A DNA stretch of 64,000 bases, from assembly GCF_001593385.1 (NCBI RefSeq), contig NZ_LUVZ01000044.1, positions 186,001 to 250,000 of the forward strand. The letters run 5' to 3'. The notes under the pieces are model-generated. The model was not told where the DNA came from. It worked only from the letters and a program-made list of their open reading frames with translations, and searched no databases. Below, piece by piece: positions 24,956 to 34,104 of this stretch. The stretch's first letter is position 1; every line of letters begins with the position of its first letter. Position numbers and translations under genes: made by a program. This DNA comes from Chryseobacterium cucumeris (GTDB lineage: Bacteria; Bacteroidota; Bacteroidia; Flavobacteriales; Weeksellaceae).

Positions 24956-25576
24956 ATGACAAAAATTATTTCGATGATCACTCTGGTGGGTACATCTGTG
25001 CTCATAAGTGCGCAGGTTGGTATCAATACTACGACACCGGAAAAGGAACTTACCGTGAATGGTACTATGAAGACATCAGGAATTGTTTTCAAGCAACCTC
25101 TGGAAAAACTGAAAGCGGACGAGAATTACACTTTCATTATTAAGTCTCCGGCTCCGGAAAACAAAATTACAGCGTACAATGATTCTTTTGTACCTAATTC
25201 ACCGGCACCTATTAATCTTATTCAGTTCAAAATTACCTGTGATCCTACAGATAAGGATTGGGTGAATCAATTTGACACAAAGATCAATTCCAGTAAGTTT
25301 TTGGTGGTAATCTCTTCCTTTGGATTTACACAGCCTACAAGAACGTATTCTGCAGATTGGCTTACACCAATGCCTCAGATTTTTGCCTACTCTTCAGGAG
25401 GAACATGGAAGCTTAAGGCAGATTACCAGGGATTCGCCCCTGATAATTCTTTTCCTACAGGTGTCTGGACACTGAACTTATTGGTGTTTGACAGATCGTA
25501 TGCCAAAGATTTTAATTCAACCCAAAGCCTTAGTGGGGCAGCTACTGGTGCTGCAACAGCTCCATTAATTCAATAA
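24956..25576 (+). CDS. Secreted protein of the QVGINT-type paralogue set, member 1
   Basis: 206 residues with a signal peptide (MTKIISMITLVGTSVLISAQ) and then VGINTTTPEKELTVNGTMKT. This VGINTxxPxxxLxVxG start is common in exported Chryseobacterium proteins and resembles the tip of fibre or adhesin subunits. The body is unrecognised, with a beta-rich pattern ending FDRSYAKDF. The next two genes have the same start and the same FxxS/Y end region, so all three are paralogues. Located between nusG and rplK. No T9SS sorting domain is seen. Confidence 0.7.
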   Translation: MTKIISMITLVGTSVLISAQVGINTTTPEKELTVNGTMKTSGIVFKQPLEKLKADENYTFIIKSPAPENKITAYNDSFVPNSPAPINLIQFKITCDPTDKDWVNQFDTKINSSKFLVVISSFGFTQPTRTYSADWLTPMPQIFAYSSGGTWKLKADYQGFAPDNSFPTGVWTLNLLVFDRSYAKDFNSTQSLSGAATGAATAPLIQ

Positions 25577-25589
25577 AAACATAAACTCT

Positions 25590-26237
25590 ATGAAAAAAAT
25601 TATTGCGATACTCTTCACGGGTTTTGCTGCTTTAAGCATAAATGCACAAGTAGGAATCAATACTGCAACACCTAAAGGAACTTTGGATGTTGAAGGGGAA
25701 ACATTAGTAGAATCCTATTTAATAGATACTGAAAATACAAAGGCAGGCGGAAATTATCTTCTTCTTACCCGATCAAAAGATTCTTCGCCGGTAGGTAAGG
25801 TAAAGCTGCTGGATATATCGCTCCGTAATGTAGCACCTGTAAATATGTATAATGTTGTATTGAAAAATGTGAGACAGGATGAAGTTGTGAATCTCAATAC
25901 AGGATTAGATGCGAGTAAATATGTGGTGGCTATTACAGGTGCTGTTTTTACTGGAGCGGTTTCGGCAGCGAATACCACCACCAGCCCAAAATCGTACGGT
26001 TCCTATGCCACTGAAATTACACAGGTAACCAGTGGAGGTAAAAAATACCATGCTATTAATTTAGCTTTTAAAGGAGCAGGAACTGTTTCCTCCATCAATG
26101 GAACCTGGACACTTACCTTAAATGTCTTTGAAAAATCATTAGTGAAAGACTGGGGAACTTTTAACGGTTCTGTTTCTGCATCTGCTTCACCGGGATATTC
26201 TGGAGTATCAACCAATACGCCTTTAGGGCTTCAATAA
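25590..26237 (+). CDS. Secreted protein of the QVGINT-type paralogue set, member 2
   Basis: 215 residues, signal peptide MKKIIAILFTGFAALSINAQ, then VGINTATPKGTLDVEGETLV. It shares the layout of member 1: an early ITKS/LTRSKDS segment, a DASKYVV motif matching NSSKFLV in member 1, and a late WTLTLNVFEKSLVKDW matching WTLNLLVFDRSYAKDF. It starts 13 bp after member 1, so they are co-transcribed. Function unknown; exported surface or fibre-type protein is inferred. Confidence 0.7.
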   Translation: MKKIIAILFTGFAALSINAQVGINTATPKGTLDVEGETLVESYLIDTENTKAGGNYLLLTRSKDSSPVGKVKLLDISLRNVAPVNMYNVVLKNVRQDEVVNLNTGLDASKYVVAITGAVFTGAVSAANTTTSPKSYGSYATEITQVTSGGKKYHAINLAFKGAGTVSSINGTWTLTLNVFEKSLVKDWGTFNGSVSASASPGYSGVSTNTPLGLQ

Positions 26238-26244
26238 AAAAACT

Positions 26245-26913
26245 ATGAAAAGAAAAATTTATATCGCAATAATCATGTGCCTTGGGATATTTTTGAATGC
26301 CCAAAAAGGAAAAGTAGGGGTGAATACAGCTAATCCTACAGAAACACTTGATGTTAACGGAAAGACCTATACGAATTCTTTGTACTTGAGAAATCCGGGA
26401 GAGCCTACCATGACAGGAGGTAGCTTTTTAGCAACTTCTCAGAATGCTTTACAGTTGTATGATCCGGCTCTGGAAAGCAGCGGACTGTTCAATTACCTTA
26501 AGCTTACTCTTACTGGTGTACCTGGGACAGGAATTACAGATTATGATACTAAAATTGATGCCACCAACTTTTTGGTTATACTTCACAACTATTCATTTAA
26601 GCTGAATGATGGAAATACCAGCGTAATGCTTGATTACGGAGATAATGGTGTGAATGATAATAAACAGGGCTCACCGGATGTAGTAGCCTTCAAAAGTAAC
26701 GGAACATGGCATATAAGAGCAAGATTTACGGATAGCAGAATGATTGCAACCAATACAAGTACACCATCAAGAACTTATAACAACTTTACGGTTGATCTTT
26801 ACCTGATGGCCTATAGACGATTGATTGAAAAACAAAATATAAACGACATCAATGATGATCTTGGAGGAAATGACGGTTCTACAAAAACAATTAATAAACC
26901 TTCCGGTTTTTAA
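26245..26913 (+). CDS. Secreted protein of the QVGINT-type paralogue set, member 3
   Basis: 222 residues, signal peptide MKRKIYIAIIMCLGIFLNAQ, then KGKVGVNTANPTETLDVNGKTY. DATNFLVILHNYSF corresponds to the NSSKFLVVISSFGF and DASKYVVAITGAVF segments of members 1 and 2, and YNNFTVDLYLMAYRRLIEK to their C-terminal strand. It starts 7 bp after member 2. A strong terminator follows, ending this three-gene insert before rplK. Confidence 0.7.
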   Translation: MKRKIYIAIIMCLGIFLNAQKGKVGVNTANPTETLDVNGKTYTNSLYLRNPGEPTMTGGSFLATSQNALQLYDPALESSGLFNYLKLTLTGVPGTGITDYDTKIDATNFLVILHNYSFKLNDGNTSVMLDYGDNGVNDNKQGSPDVVAFKSNGTWHIRARFTDSRMIATNTSTPSRTYNNFTVDLYLMAYRRLIEKQNINDINDDLGGNDGSTKTINKPSGF

Positions 26914-26935
26914 TCAATCTTTCCTTTTAAAAATA

Positions 26936-26972
26936 AAAAACGGTTATTTAATGCAAATAACCGTTTTTATTT
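26936..26972 (+). terminator. Terminator after the three paralogues
   Basis: AAAAACGGTTATTT (26936-26949) is complementary to AAATAACCGTTTTT (26955-26968) with a 5-nt loop and a T-rich tail. Confidence 0.85.
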
Positions 26973-27049
26973 TTCTGGCTGTATTTTAAATTATACAATT
27001 ATGGGTAATGATTTTTTTTCTAAAACTTTTTAAAAATCAGTAATTTCCG

Positions 27050-27080
27050 TTTGCTATTTCAAAAATATTTTATACTTTTG
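27050..27080 (+). promoter_or_regulatory. Promoter of the rplKAJL operon
   Basis: TTTG at 27050-27053, 19 bp, TACTTTTG at 27073-27080: a full Bacteroidota consensus. Transcription would start near 27086, giving a ~90-nt leader before rplK. Confidence 0.8.
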
Positions 27081-27177
27081 CAGTCCAAAAAGTAGGTTTA
27101 TTGTTATGTGAGTGCATAACCTACTGAATAATAAATGCTTCCAAACTCATTAATTATTCAAATTTAAAAAACAAACA

Positions 27178-27621
27178 ATGGCTAAGAAAGTCTTTAAAAT
27201 GGTAAAGCTTCAGGTGAAAGGTGGCGCAGCTAACCCTTCTCCACCAGTAGGTCCAGCATTGGGTTCTGCAGGTGTGAACATCATGGAGTTTTGTAAGCAA
27301 TTTAACGGAAGAACCCAAGATAAGCCAGGGCAAGTTTTACCTGTAGTAATTACAGTATACGAAGACAAATCTTTTGAATTCGTTATTAAAACTCCACCTG
27401 CAGCGATCCAGTTAATGGATGCAGCTAAGATCAAGGGAGGTTCTGGTGAACCAAACAGAAACAAAGTAGGTTCTGTAACTTGGGAACAAGTAAAGAAAAT
27501 CGCTGAAGATAAAATGGCGGATCTTAACTGTTTTACAATGGATTCTGCTCTTTCTATGGTTGCAGGTACTGCTAGATCTATGGGATTAAGAGTAACAGGA
27601 ACAAAACCAACTAACGCTTAA
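27178..27621 (+). CDS. rplK: 50S ribosomal protein uL11
   Basis: 147 residues: [22 protein letters not shown] and the C-terminal rRNA-binding domain ([18 protein letters not shown] ... [13 protein letters not shown]). It binds the GTPase-associated centre of 23S rRNA. First gene of rplKAJL, with 11 bp to rplA. Confidence 0.97.
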   Translation: MAKKVFKMVKLQVKGGAANPSPPVGPALGSAGVNIMEFCKQFNGRTQDKPGQVLPVVITVYEDKSFEFVIKTPPAAIQLMDAAKIKGGSGEPNRNKVGSVTWEQVKKIAEDKMADLNCFTMDSALSMVAGTARSMGLRVTGTKPTNA

Positions 27622-27632
27622 AACTTAAAGAA

Positions 27633-28325
27633 ATGGCAAAATTAACTAAAAAGCAAAAGGAAGCTTTAAGCAAAGTAGAAAAAGGAAGAATCTATAACCT
27701 TGAAGAAGGTTCAGCTCTTGTAAAAGAAGTGAACACTACAAAGTTTGATGCTTCAGTAGATATCGCTGTAAGATTAGGTGTAGACCCAAGAAAAGCAAAC
27801 CAAATGGTAAGAGGTGTTGTATCTCTTCCTCACGGTACTGGTAAAGATGTTAAAGTATTAGCTCTTGTAACTCCAGATAAAGAAGCAGAAGCTAAAGCTG
27901 CTGGTGCTGACTATGTAGGTCTTGACGAATATTTACAAAAAATCAAAGAAGGTTGGACAGATGTTGACGTAATCGTTACAATGCCAGCTGTAATGGGTAA
28001 ATTAGGTCCATTAGGTAGAGTATTAGGTCCAAGAGGTTTAATGCCAAACCCTAAATCAGGAACTGTAACAATGGAAATTGGTAAAGCAGTAACTGAAGTT
28101 AAAGCAGGTAAAATTGATTTCAAAGTAGACAAGTATGGTATTATCCATGCTGGTATTGGTAAAGTATCTTTCGATGCTGCTAAGATCAAAGAAAATGCTC
28201 AGGAATTAATCCAGACATTGATCAAAATGAAACCAACTGCTGCTAAAGGAACTTATGTGAAGAGCATCTATTTGTCTTCTACAATGAGCCCAGGTATTGC
28301 AATTGATACTAAATCTGTTAACTAA
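27633..28325 (+). CDS. rplA: 50S ribosomal protein uL1
   Basis: 230 residues with the L1 signature ([19 protein letters not shown]) and the two-domain L1 pattern. It forms the L1 stalk at the E site and in many bacteria also represses its own operon by binding the leader mRNA. 17 bp to rplJ. Confidence 0.97.
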   Translation: MAKLTKKQKEALSKVEKGRIYNLEEGSALVKEVNTTKFDASVDIAVRLGVDPRKANQMVRGVVSLPHGTGKDVKVLALVTPDKEAEAKAAGADYVGLDEYLQKIKEGWTDVDVIVTMPAVMGKLGPLGRVLGPRGLMPNPKSGTVTMEIGKAVTEVKAGKIDFKVDKYGIIHAGIGKVSFDAAKIKENAQELIQTLIKMKPTAAKGTYVKSIYLSSTMSPGIAIDTKSVN

Positions 28326-28342
28326 TAATAATCCTTAAGACA

Positions 28343-28930
28343 ATGACAAAAGACCAAAAAGTTGTAGCAATACAAGAGATCAAAGATTTGCTTCAGGATG
28401 CAAAAGTAGTATACGTAGCAGATTTAGAAGGTTTGAACGCTGGTAAATCTTCAGATTTCAGAAGACAAGCTTTCAAACAAAATATCAAAGTGAAAGTTGT
28501 AAAAAATACACTTTTACAAAAAGCAATGGAGCAAATTGAAGGAGTAGATTACTCTGAAATGTTCCCATCTTTCAAAGGAAACTCAGCGTTAATGATTGCT
28601 GAAACAGCAAACGCTCCTGCGAAATTGATCCAAGGATTCAGAAAGAAAGAAGAAAAGCCAGCTTTAAAGTCTGCTTTTGTTCAAGAAACTTTCTACGTTG
28701 GTGACAATAACCTAGATATGTTGGCTAACATCAAGTCTAGAGAAGAAATGATCGGTGAAATCATCGGATTACTTCAGTCTCCAATCCAGAGAGTTGTTTC
28801 TGCTCTTCAAAATAAATCTGAAACTGTAGAAGCTCAAGCTGAAGAAGCTGCTCCTGTAGTAGAAGAAACTCCTGCTGCTGAAGCTCCAGAAGCTGCTGCA
28901 GAAAGCACTGAAGAAACAAGTGCTGAATAA
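28343..28930 (+). CDS. rplJ: 50S ribosomal protein uL10
   Basis: 195 residues: TKDQKVVAIQEIKDLLQDAKVVYVADLEGL, a core L10 fold and a C-terminal helix for L7/L12 dimers. The last ~25 residues are an acidic Ala/Glu-rich tail (AEEAAPVVEETPAAEAPEAA area), longer than in E. coli L10 but seen in Bacteroidota. It carries the L7/L12 stalk encoded next. Confidence 0.97.
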   Translation: MTKDQKVVAIQEIKDLLQDAKVVYVADLEGLNAGKSSDFRRQAFKQNIKVKVVKNTLLQKAMEQIEGVDYSEMFPSFKGNSALMIAETANAPAKLIQGFRKKEEKPALKSAFVQETFYVGDNNLDMLANIKSREEMIGEIIGLLQSPIQRVVSALQNKSETVEAQAEEAAPVVEETPAAEAPEAAAESTEETSAE

Positions 28931-28976
28931 TTACACTCAAAAAATTAAATAAATAATCAACAAAAACATTACAACA

Positions 28977-29345
28977 ATGTCAGATTTAAAAAATTTAGCT
29001 GAAACGCTAGTAAACCTAACTGTAAAAGACGTAAACGAATTAGCTGCTATCCTTAAGGATGAGTACGGAATTGAGCCAGCTGCTGCTGCTGTAGTTGTTG
29101 CTGCAGGTGGTGCAGGTGATGCTGCTGAAGAAAAGACTGAATTCGACGTAATTCTTAAGTCTGCAGGTGCTTCTAAATTAGCTATCGTTAAATTAGTAAA
29201 AGATTTAACTGGTGCTGGTCTTAAAGAAGCTAAAGATATCGTAGACGGAGCTCCTGCTGCAATTAAGCAAGGTGTTTCTAAAGACGAAGCTGAAGCTCTT
29301 AAGAAGCAATTAGAAGAAGCTGGTGCTGAAGTAGAATTGAAATAA
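28977..29345 (+). CDS. rplL: 50S ribosomal protein bL7/L12
   Basis: 122 residues: an N-terminal dimerisation domain ([23 protein letters not shown]), an Ala/Gly-rich hinge ([18 protein letters not shown]) and the C-terminal factor-binding domain ([22 protein letters not shown]). It recruits translation GTPases. Followed by a strong terminator, so rpoB has its own promoter here. Confidence 0.98.
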   Translation: MSDLKNLAETLVNLTVKDVNELAAILKDEYGIEPAAAAVVVAAGGAGDAAEEKTEFDVILKSAGASKLAIVKLVKDLTGAGLKEAKDIVDGAPAAIKQGVSKDEAEALKKQLEEAGAEVELK

Positions 29346-29368
29346 TTTCAATTGTATTATAAATATAG

Positions 29369-29396
29369 AAGCCCGGGCATTTGCCTGGGCTTTTTT
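29369..29396 (+). terminator. Terminator after rplL
   Basis: AAGCCCGGGCA (29369-29379) pairs with TGCCTGGGCTT (29382-29392), followed by T6. In many bacteria there is read-through from rplL to rpoB; here the genes are 5 kb apart. Confidence 0.85.
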
Positions 29397-29565
29397 GTAT
29401 GTAAGTAATTGTAAATGTGATTCTTATTTTGTAACAGTATTTCAATATTTTTATTTCTGATTTTAATATATCTTTTTACGGTTGAATATTATTTAATAAT
29501 TAACATAATATTTTAATAGTATTTTTAATATTGGTTATTTTGTGTGAATTTTTATTAATAAAATA

Positions 29566-29594
29566 TTGTTTTGGTTGAAAAAATATTATATTTG
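29566..29594 (+). promoter_or_regulatory. Promoter before the 29617 ORF
   Basis: TTG at 29566-29568, 18 bp, TATATTTG at 29587-29594. It would start transcription near 29600 and supports expression of the following small gene or of 30219. Confidence 0.55.
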
Positions 29595-29616
29595 TATCGA
29601 AAAAAACACAATATAA

Positions 29617-30087
29617 TTGGAGAGAAATTATTTTCTTTCCTACGGCCATAAGATTACACTTTTGTTGCTTCTGGCAGCTGTAGGAAAATTAAACACTAAG
29701 TTGATATCTGTAATGAGAACAAAACCTGAGTTATCATATCGTACAGATATTAAAAATCATCTGCAGGATTACTTAGCCGATGTTTCTGTTCATCTGTGCT
29801 CTGAAACCAAAAATGACGGGTCTGTTTCCGAATGTCTCTCTGCTCATCAAAAGGAAACTCATATATTTTATGATGAAGATTCTCAGTCTAAACTCCCTAT
29901 CTTTAATACTACAAAACTTGTAGCCATATCAAATAAATGGAGCTATTCGTATCAGCAATATACGGAGAACGTTTGCCCAATATTTAAAGGCATTAAAAAG
30001 TTCTACAGCAATTCCATAAAACTGGTTGACGGTTTTAAATTTATCATCAAAATTCCTGATAAACCAGTTCTTTCCCTTATTCCATAA
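29617..30087 (+). CDS. Hypothetical protein, uncertain start
   Basis: The open frame from a TTG at 29617 encodes 156 residues; an alternative start is the ATG at 29713 (MRTKPELSYRTDIKNHLQDY). I recognise no family. The first 30 residues from TTG are hydrophobic (HKITLLLLLAAVGKL), which could be a signal sequence. The frame ends 131 bp before the next secreted-protein gene and has a good promoter upstream. Third-position use looks more like a gene than chance, but this is the weakest CDS call in the region. Confidence 0.4.
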   Translation: MERNYFLSYGHKITLLLLLAAVGKLNTKLISVMRTKPELSYRTDIKNHLQDYLADVSVHLCSETKNDGSVSECLSAHQKETHIFYDEDSQSKLPIFNTTKLVAISNKWSYSYQQYTENVCPIFKGIKKFYSNSIKLVDGFKFIIKIPDKPVLSLIP

Positions 30088-30218
30088 CATTCCTTACAAT
30101 TTTAAGCACCTTCTTACAGCATAAGCTGTTATTTCATTTATGATTTAGATGAGAATGCCTGAGAATTGCCCTTTCAAAAAAAAACACATTTACATAAAAA
30201 CAGCAAACATCATTAGAA

Positions 30219-31352
30219 ATGAAAAACAAATTATTAACCATCGCTCTGTTATCACTAAGTTTTCCAACATTCGCTCAGGTAGGGATTAATATTAACCAAC
30301 CACAGGCAACTTTTGATATCGTAGGATCACCTTCTAATCCGGGGAAACTTGACGGTGTGATTGCCCCAAGACTTACAGGAATACAATTGAAAGCTAAAAA
30401 CTATACTGCAGCCCAAACCGGAGCAATAGTATATGTTACAGCAGCTGAGACTGTACCTACAGGACAAACTGTGGATGTTGTTTCATCGGGCTACTATTAT
30501 TTTGACGGTTCAAAATGGAGCAGCTTAAGCGGTAGCTGGCGGCTAGTAGGGAATACTGGCACAACAGCAAGTACTGCAAACTTAGGAACTGACATCACTG
30601 CTGGAAATTATCTGGGAACAAATGACGGTCAGAACTTGGTTTTAGCAACCCAGAAAAACGTAAAAGGAATTCTGGATATTAACGGAACCTTGCAGGGAGG
30701 AAATTCTAATTCTGCATCAGGTCCTTATGCTTCATTAACATGGGGATCAAACAATATCCTTACCAACAGTACTTCCTCAAATATTGCACTGGGAAAAGAT
30801 AATACCGTTTCTGCACAGGGAAATTTTCCGGCTGTAGCTATTGGATTAAACAATGCCGCAAACAATGGAGCTAAAGTAATAGGAAATAATAATACAGCAA
30901 CAGGCGCTAATAACCTTGTCTTTGGAAATCTGAATACAGTAACAGGACTCACAGGGCTGACCATCGGAAATAATCACAATAACAATGGTGGGATTGCCAT
31001 TGGGAGCGGAAATACCACTTCATTAAACAATATAGCTGTTGGCTCAGCAAATACAGCGACAGGGACTGAAGCTTTTGCTATAGGATTTTCAGCTCAGGCT
31101 GCTGCGGGGCAAATGGTGTATGCCAATAAGGAACATGTTTTCTTCAATAAAGGAAATGGAACAGATACCATACTGGGAATTAATATGGCTCCTACAGCGG
31201 CTACTTCTACAGGGGCCGCCCTTCAGATGAAAGGAATTGCTTCCGGCGCCAATGCGGTATGTACAGCAGCGGAAGAAGGTGCAATCCGATATAATACAAC
31301 CGCTAAAGTTCATGAAGGCTGTAACGGTTCCAACTGGAAGGCGCTTTACTAA
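30219..31352 (+). CDS. Secreted adhesin-like protein with YadA-head-type repeats
   Basis: 377 residues. Signal peptide MKNKLLTIALLSLSFPTFAQ, then VGININQPQATFDIVGSPSN, like the three paralogues at 24956-26913. The central part (~residues 175-300) has short repeats such as NSTSSNIALGKDNTVSAQG, NNTATGANNLVFGN, LTIGNNHNNNGGIAIGSGN and NIAVGSANTATGTEAFAIG, the left-handed-roll pattern of trimeric adhesin heads. The C-terminus AAEEGAIRYNTTAKVHEGCNGSNWKALY matches phage and adhesin tail regions of Bacteroidota. A trimeric surface fibre is inferred; there is no YadA anchor or T9SS sorting domain. Confidence 0.7.
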   Translation: MKNKLLTIALLSLSFPTFAQVGININQPQATFDIVGSPSNPGKLDGVIAPRLTGIQLKAKNYTAAQTGAIVYVTAAETVPTGQTVDVVSSGYYYFDGSKWSSLSGSWRLVGNTGTTASTANLGTDITAGNYLGTNDGQNLVLATQKNVKGILDINGTLQGGNSNSASGPYASLTWGSNNILTNSTSSNIALGKDNTVSAQGNFPAVAIGLNNAANNGAKVIGNNNTATGANNLVFGNLNTVTGLTGLTIGNNHNNNGGIAIGSGNTTSLNNIAVGSANTATGTEAFAIGFSAQAAAGQMVYANKEHVFFNKGNGTDTILGINMAPTAATSTGAALQMKGIASGANAVCTAAEEGAIRYNTTAKVHEGCNGSNWKALY

Positions 31353-31386
31353 CTCAATAAAAACACAAACCTTAAAAAAATAAAAA

Positions 31387-33981
31387 ATGACCAGAAAATT
31401 ATTCGAAAAGTTAGCTGTGCTGCTCATGACATTGATGATGTCAGCAGGGGTTTTGGCACAGCAGGGCTATGAACCAATCCGTGGGATGGGTGTAGAAGCA
31501 AAACCTGTCAACAATTCAGGGATATGTCTTGCCTGTTATAACGGAAGTATGAATCCCGTAGTGGATGCCAGCCTTGATAATAATGTAAGTATGGGTAATT
31601 TCGCTTCTCTTTTAAGTGGAAACGGAATCTCTGTAAAGAATAAAAATACAACTTATCCCGCGGGATATATTACCGGTTTCAATGTAGATATTGGAACAAG
31701 TTTTATCACGATAGATCTTTTGAGTTCTTTAAGAATCAGTACTTATAAAAATGGGATTCTTCAGGAAACAACTACCAGCAGTACGCTTTTGTCAGTACCT
31801 GCATTCGGAGGAAGTAAAAACAGAATATTTCTTCATTTTAAAACTTCAAAAGAATTTGATGAAGTAAGATTATATCAGACCAATGCTCTTTCTACATTCA
31901 GTGCAATGAATGTATATTATGCATTTGCATTTGATTCTGCAAAAGTACCTACGGATAACAATGGTATTTGTGATGATATCATTGCGGGAAGCGGTGTGGA
32001 TGGAAATGTATCCGGAAGCAGCAGTTTTCTTGCTCCGCTTTCCTATGTTCAGAATAAAGAAAAAATAGGTGATGGGAACAAAAATTCTTATGGATCAATT
32101 GTTCTGCCAGTGGGATTATTGGGTTCTTATTCAGTAGGCGTTTTAGACAAAAATCAGACCTACCCGGCAGGAAACAGAACAGGTTTTGTAATAGAACCGG
32201 ATGATCAGGGTAAACTGTTAAGTGCAGAGTTTTTAAAAAATATTACCATAGAAACTTATCTTTTTGGACAGCTTCAGGATTCAAAACAGTTGTCCGACGG
32301 AGGAGGCTTGATTAATATCAAAGTATTAGGTTATGGCTCAGGAAAACAAAAGGTTACCTTGACGACTACTAAACCTTTCAATGAAGTAAGGTTAAAAGTT
32401 ACTCAAACCCTAGGATTTAATTTAGGAGCCCTGAAAGTATATTATGCATTCGAAGAACCTGTTACTTGTGATTGTGATGATAAAATCCAGACCAGTGGTT
32501 CTGCTGTACCGGGAAATCTAGTTGCAGGTACTCCATGGACTTCCGGACCAGGATTCCTCGGTCTTATTTTAGCTAAAATGACCAGTCCCGAAGCGATTGT
32601 AGATAATAATCCTTCCAATTATGCTACGGCTACTGTTCCGGCTGCCTCTATTTTCAGTCTTTTCTCAGCGTTTGCTACGGTAGGAACTAATGCAGTGCTT
32701 CCTGCCAATACAATGGCTGGATTTACTGTAGAAAAAGCAGGTAATCTTCTTGGAGTAAGTGTTCTGGAAAATATCACTGTGACATTGTACAACGGAAATA
32801 TCTTGACAGATACTTTTACGAGTTCAGGAAGTCTTATCAGTGGAAATTTCTTCACAACGGATTCTAATAAATTTTATGTTGGAGGGAAATCAACAAAACC
32901 TTTTAACCGTATTAAAATCACTTTCAACAGCGGAACGGCTATTCGTATTCCTCAAAACTATTATATCTACAATGCTTTTGCAAGCAGAGATGATGATAAT
33001 GATGGAGTTCCGAACTGTTTTGATCAATGCCAGGGAGGAGATGACAGCATAGATAATAACGGAAACGGGATTCCTGACTGTGCGGAAGGATGTACAGCCG
33101 TAAATGACAAATCTCCTGCACTCGATACAGATGGTGACGGAATTGTAGATGCCTGTGATCTGGATTCTGATAATGACGGAATTCCGGATGCAGTAGAAGA
33201 TTTTGATAAAAACGGCAAGTTCCAGGATGATGATAATGAAGGAGATATTCTGCTGACGCCGGTATTGGGAGATTCTGTTCCTAATTATCTTGATCTTGAT
33301 TCTGATAATGATGGTATCCTTGATTTATTTGAGTCTGGAATTCCGACCTCAGTCATCAATCAGATTGATTCTGATCATAACGGTATTATTGATGCAAATG
33401 TTCCAGTAGGTAAAAACGGAATTGCAGATATTCTGGAAACTTCCCCTGATTCAGGCATATTGAAATATCCACTTAAAAATACAGACGGAGATGATAAACC
33501 GGACTTTCTGGATATTACTTCCAATGGTTCAGATCCTGACCTTTATCAGATCGGAAAAGCAAACCTTGATACATTAGGAGGAGGTTTTATCTCAATAATT
33601 AATGATAAAGAAAAAGATGGGATTCAGGCTGTTGTAGATACAGATCTTGTAAAAAGAGGATCTCCGGATTCCCCACTTTCACCTTATGCTTCATTATTGA
33701 AAAATGCATCCAGTACGGCAAAAATTACTTCCGCAGAAATTATCGATGCAGTGAATGATGTAAAAGTATATCCGAATCCTGTAAAAGCAGGAGAAAATCT
33801 TAGAATTATATCAGGAGAGGAAGGTGTATATACTTTGTTTTCTGCACAAGGACAGGTTGTTAAGACAGATCGTTTTAATGCTCATACAGGTATTGATACT
33901 TCTTCACTTCCTACAGGAGTGTATATTATTAAAATAGAAACTAAATCAAAAATAAAATCTTATAAGGTTATTGTGAAATAA
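31387..33981 (+). CDS. T9SS type A sorting-domain protein with thrombospondin type 3-like calcium repeats
   Basis: 864 residues. Signal peptide (MTRKLFEKLAVLLMTLMMSAGVLAQ), three related ~180-residue beta-rich units (each with a YPAG...TGF and VRL/VRLK...YYAF pattern), then aspartate-rich repeats (DDDNDGVPNCFDQC, DTDGDGIVDACDLDSDNDGIPD, LDSDNDGILDLFES) of thrombospondin type 3 type, which bind Ca2+. The end DVKVYPNPVKAGENLRI ... GVYIIKIETKSKIKSYKVIVK is a type A Por-secretion sorting domain, so the protein is exported by T9SS and attached to or released from the cell surface. 34 bp after the adhesin-like gene. Confidence 0.85.
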   Translation: MTRKLFEKLAVLLMTLMMSAGVLAQQGYEPIRGMGVEAKPVNNSGICLACYNGSMNPVVDASLDNNVSMGNFASLLSGNGISVKNKNTTYPAGYITGFNVDIGTSFITIDLLSSLRISTYKNGILQETTTSSTLLSVPAFGGSKNRIFLHFKTSKEFDEVRLYQTNALSTFSAMNVYYAFAFDSAKVPTDNNGICDDIIAGSGVDGNVSGSSSFLAPLSYVQNKEKIGDGNKNSYGSIVLPVGLLGSYSVGVLDKNQTYPAGNRTGFVIEPDDQGKLLSAEFLKNITIETYLFGQLQDSKQLSDGGGLINIKVLGYGSGKQKVTLTTTKPFNEVRLKVTQTLGFNLGALKVYYAFEEPVTCDCDDKIQTSGSAVPGNLVAGTPWTSGPGFLGLILAKMTSPEAIVDNNPSNYATATVPAASIFSLFSAFATVGTNAVLPANTMAGFTVEKAGNLLGVSVLENITVTLYNGNILTDTFTSSGSLISGNFFTTDSNKFYVGGKSTKPFNRIKITFNSGTAIRIPQNYYIYNAFASRDDDNDGVPNCFDQCQGGDDSIDNNGNGIPDCAEGCTAVNDKSPALDTDGDGIVDACDLDSDNDGIPDAVEDFDKNGKFQDDDNEGDILLTPVLGDSVPNYLDLDSDNDGILDLFESGIPTSVINQIDSDHNGIIDANVPVGKNGIADILETSPDSGILKYPLKNTDGDDKPDFLDITSNGSDPDLYQIGKANLDTLGGGFISIINDKEKDGIQAVVDTDLVKRGSPDSPLSPYASLLKNASSTAKITSAEIIDAVNDVKVYPNPVKAGENLRIISGEEGVYTLFSAQGQVVKTDRFNAHTGIDTSSLPTGVYIIKIETKSKIKSYKVIVK

Positions 33982-34066
33982 TCATAGGATTAGCTTGTGT
34001 TGTGGAGGGGTTGCTCATATTTGGGCAGCCTCTCTTGTTTTAAGAGTCTCAAAATGAGAGGTTTTA
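33982..34066. other. Short intergenic segment before the rpoB promoter
   Basis: Contains weak hairpins (for example CTCTT at 34032-34036 with AAGAG at 34042-34046) that may end transcription of 31387-33981. No clear T-run terminator. Confidence 0.4.
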
Positions 34067-34098
34067 TTTGTTATTGTGGATAACTTTTTGTATCTTTG
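34067..34098 (+). promoter_or_regulatory. Promoter of rpoBC
   Basis: TTTG at 34067-34070, 20 bp, TATCTTTG at 34091-34098. It lies about 325 bp before the rpoB start codon. Confidence 0.75.
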
Positions 34099-34104
34099 CC
34101 CCTC

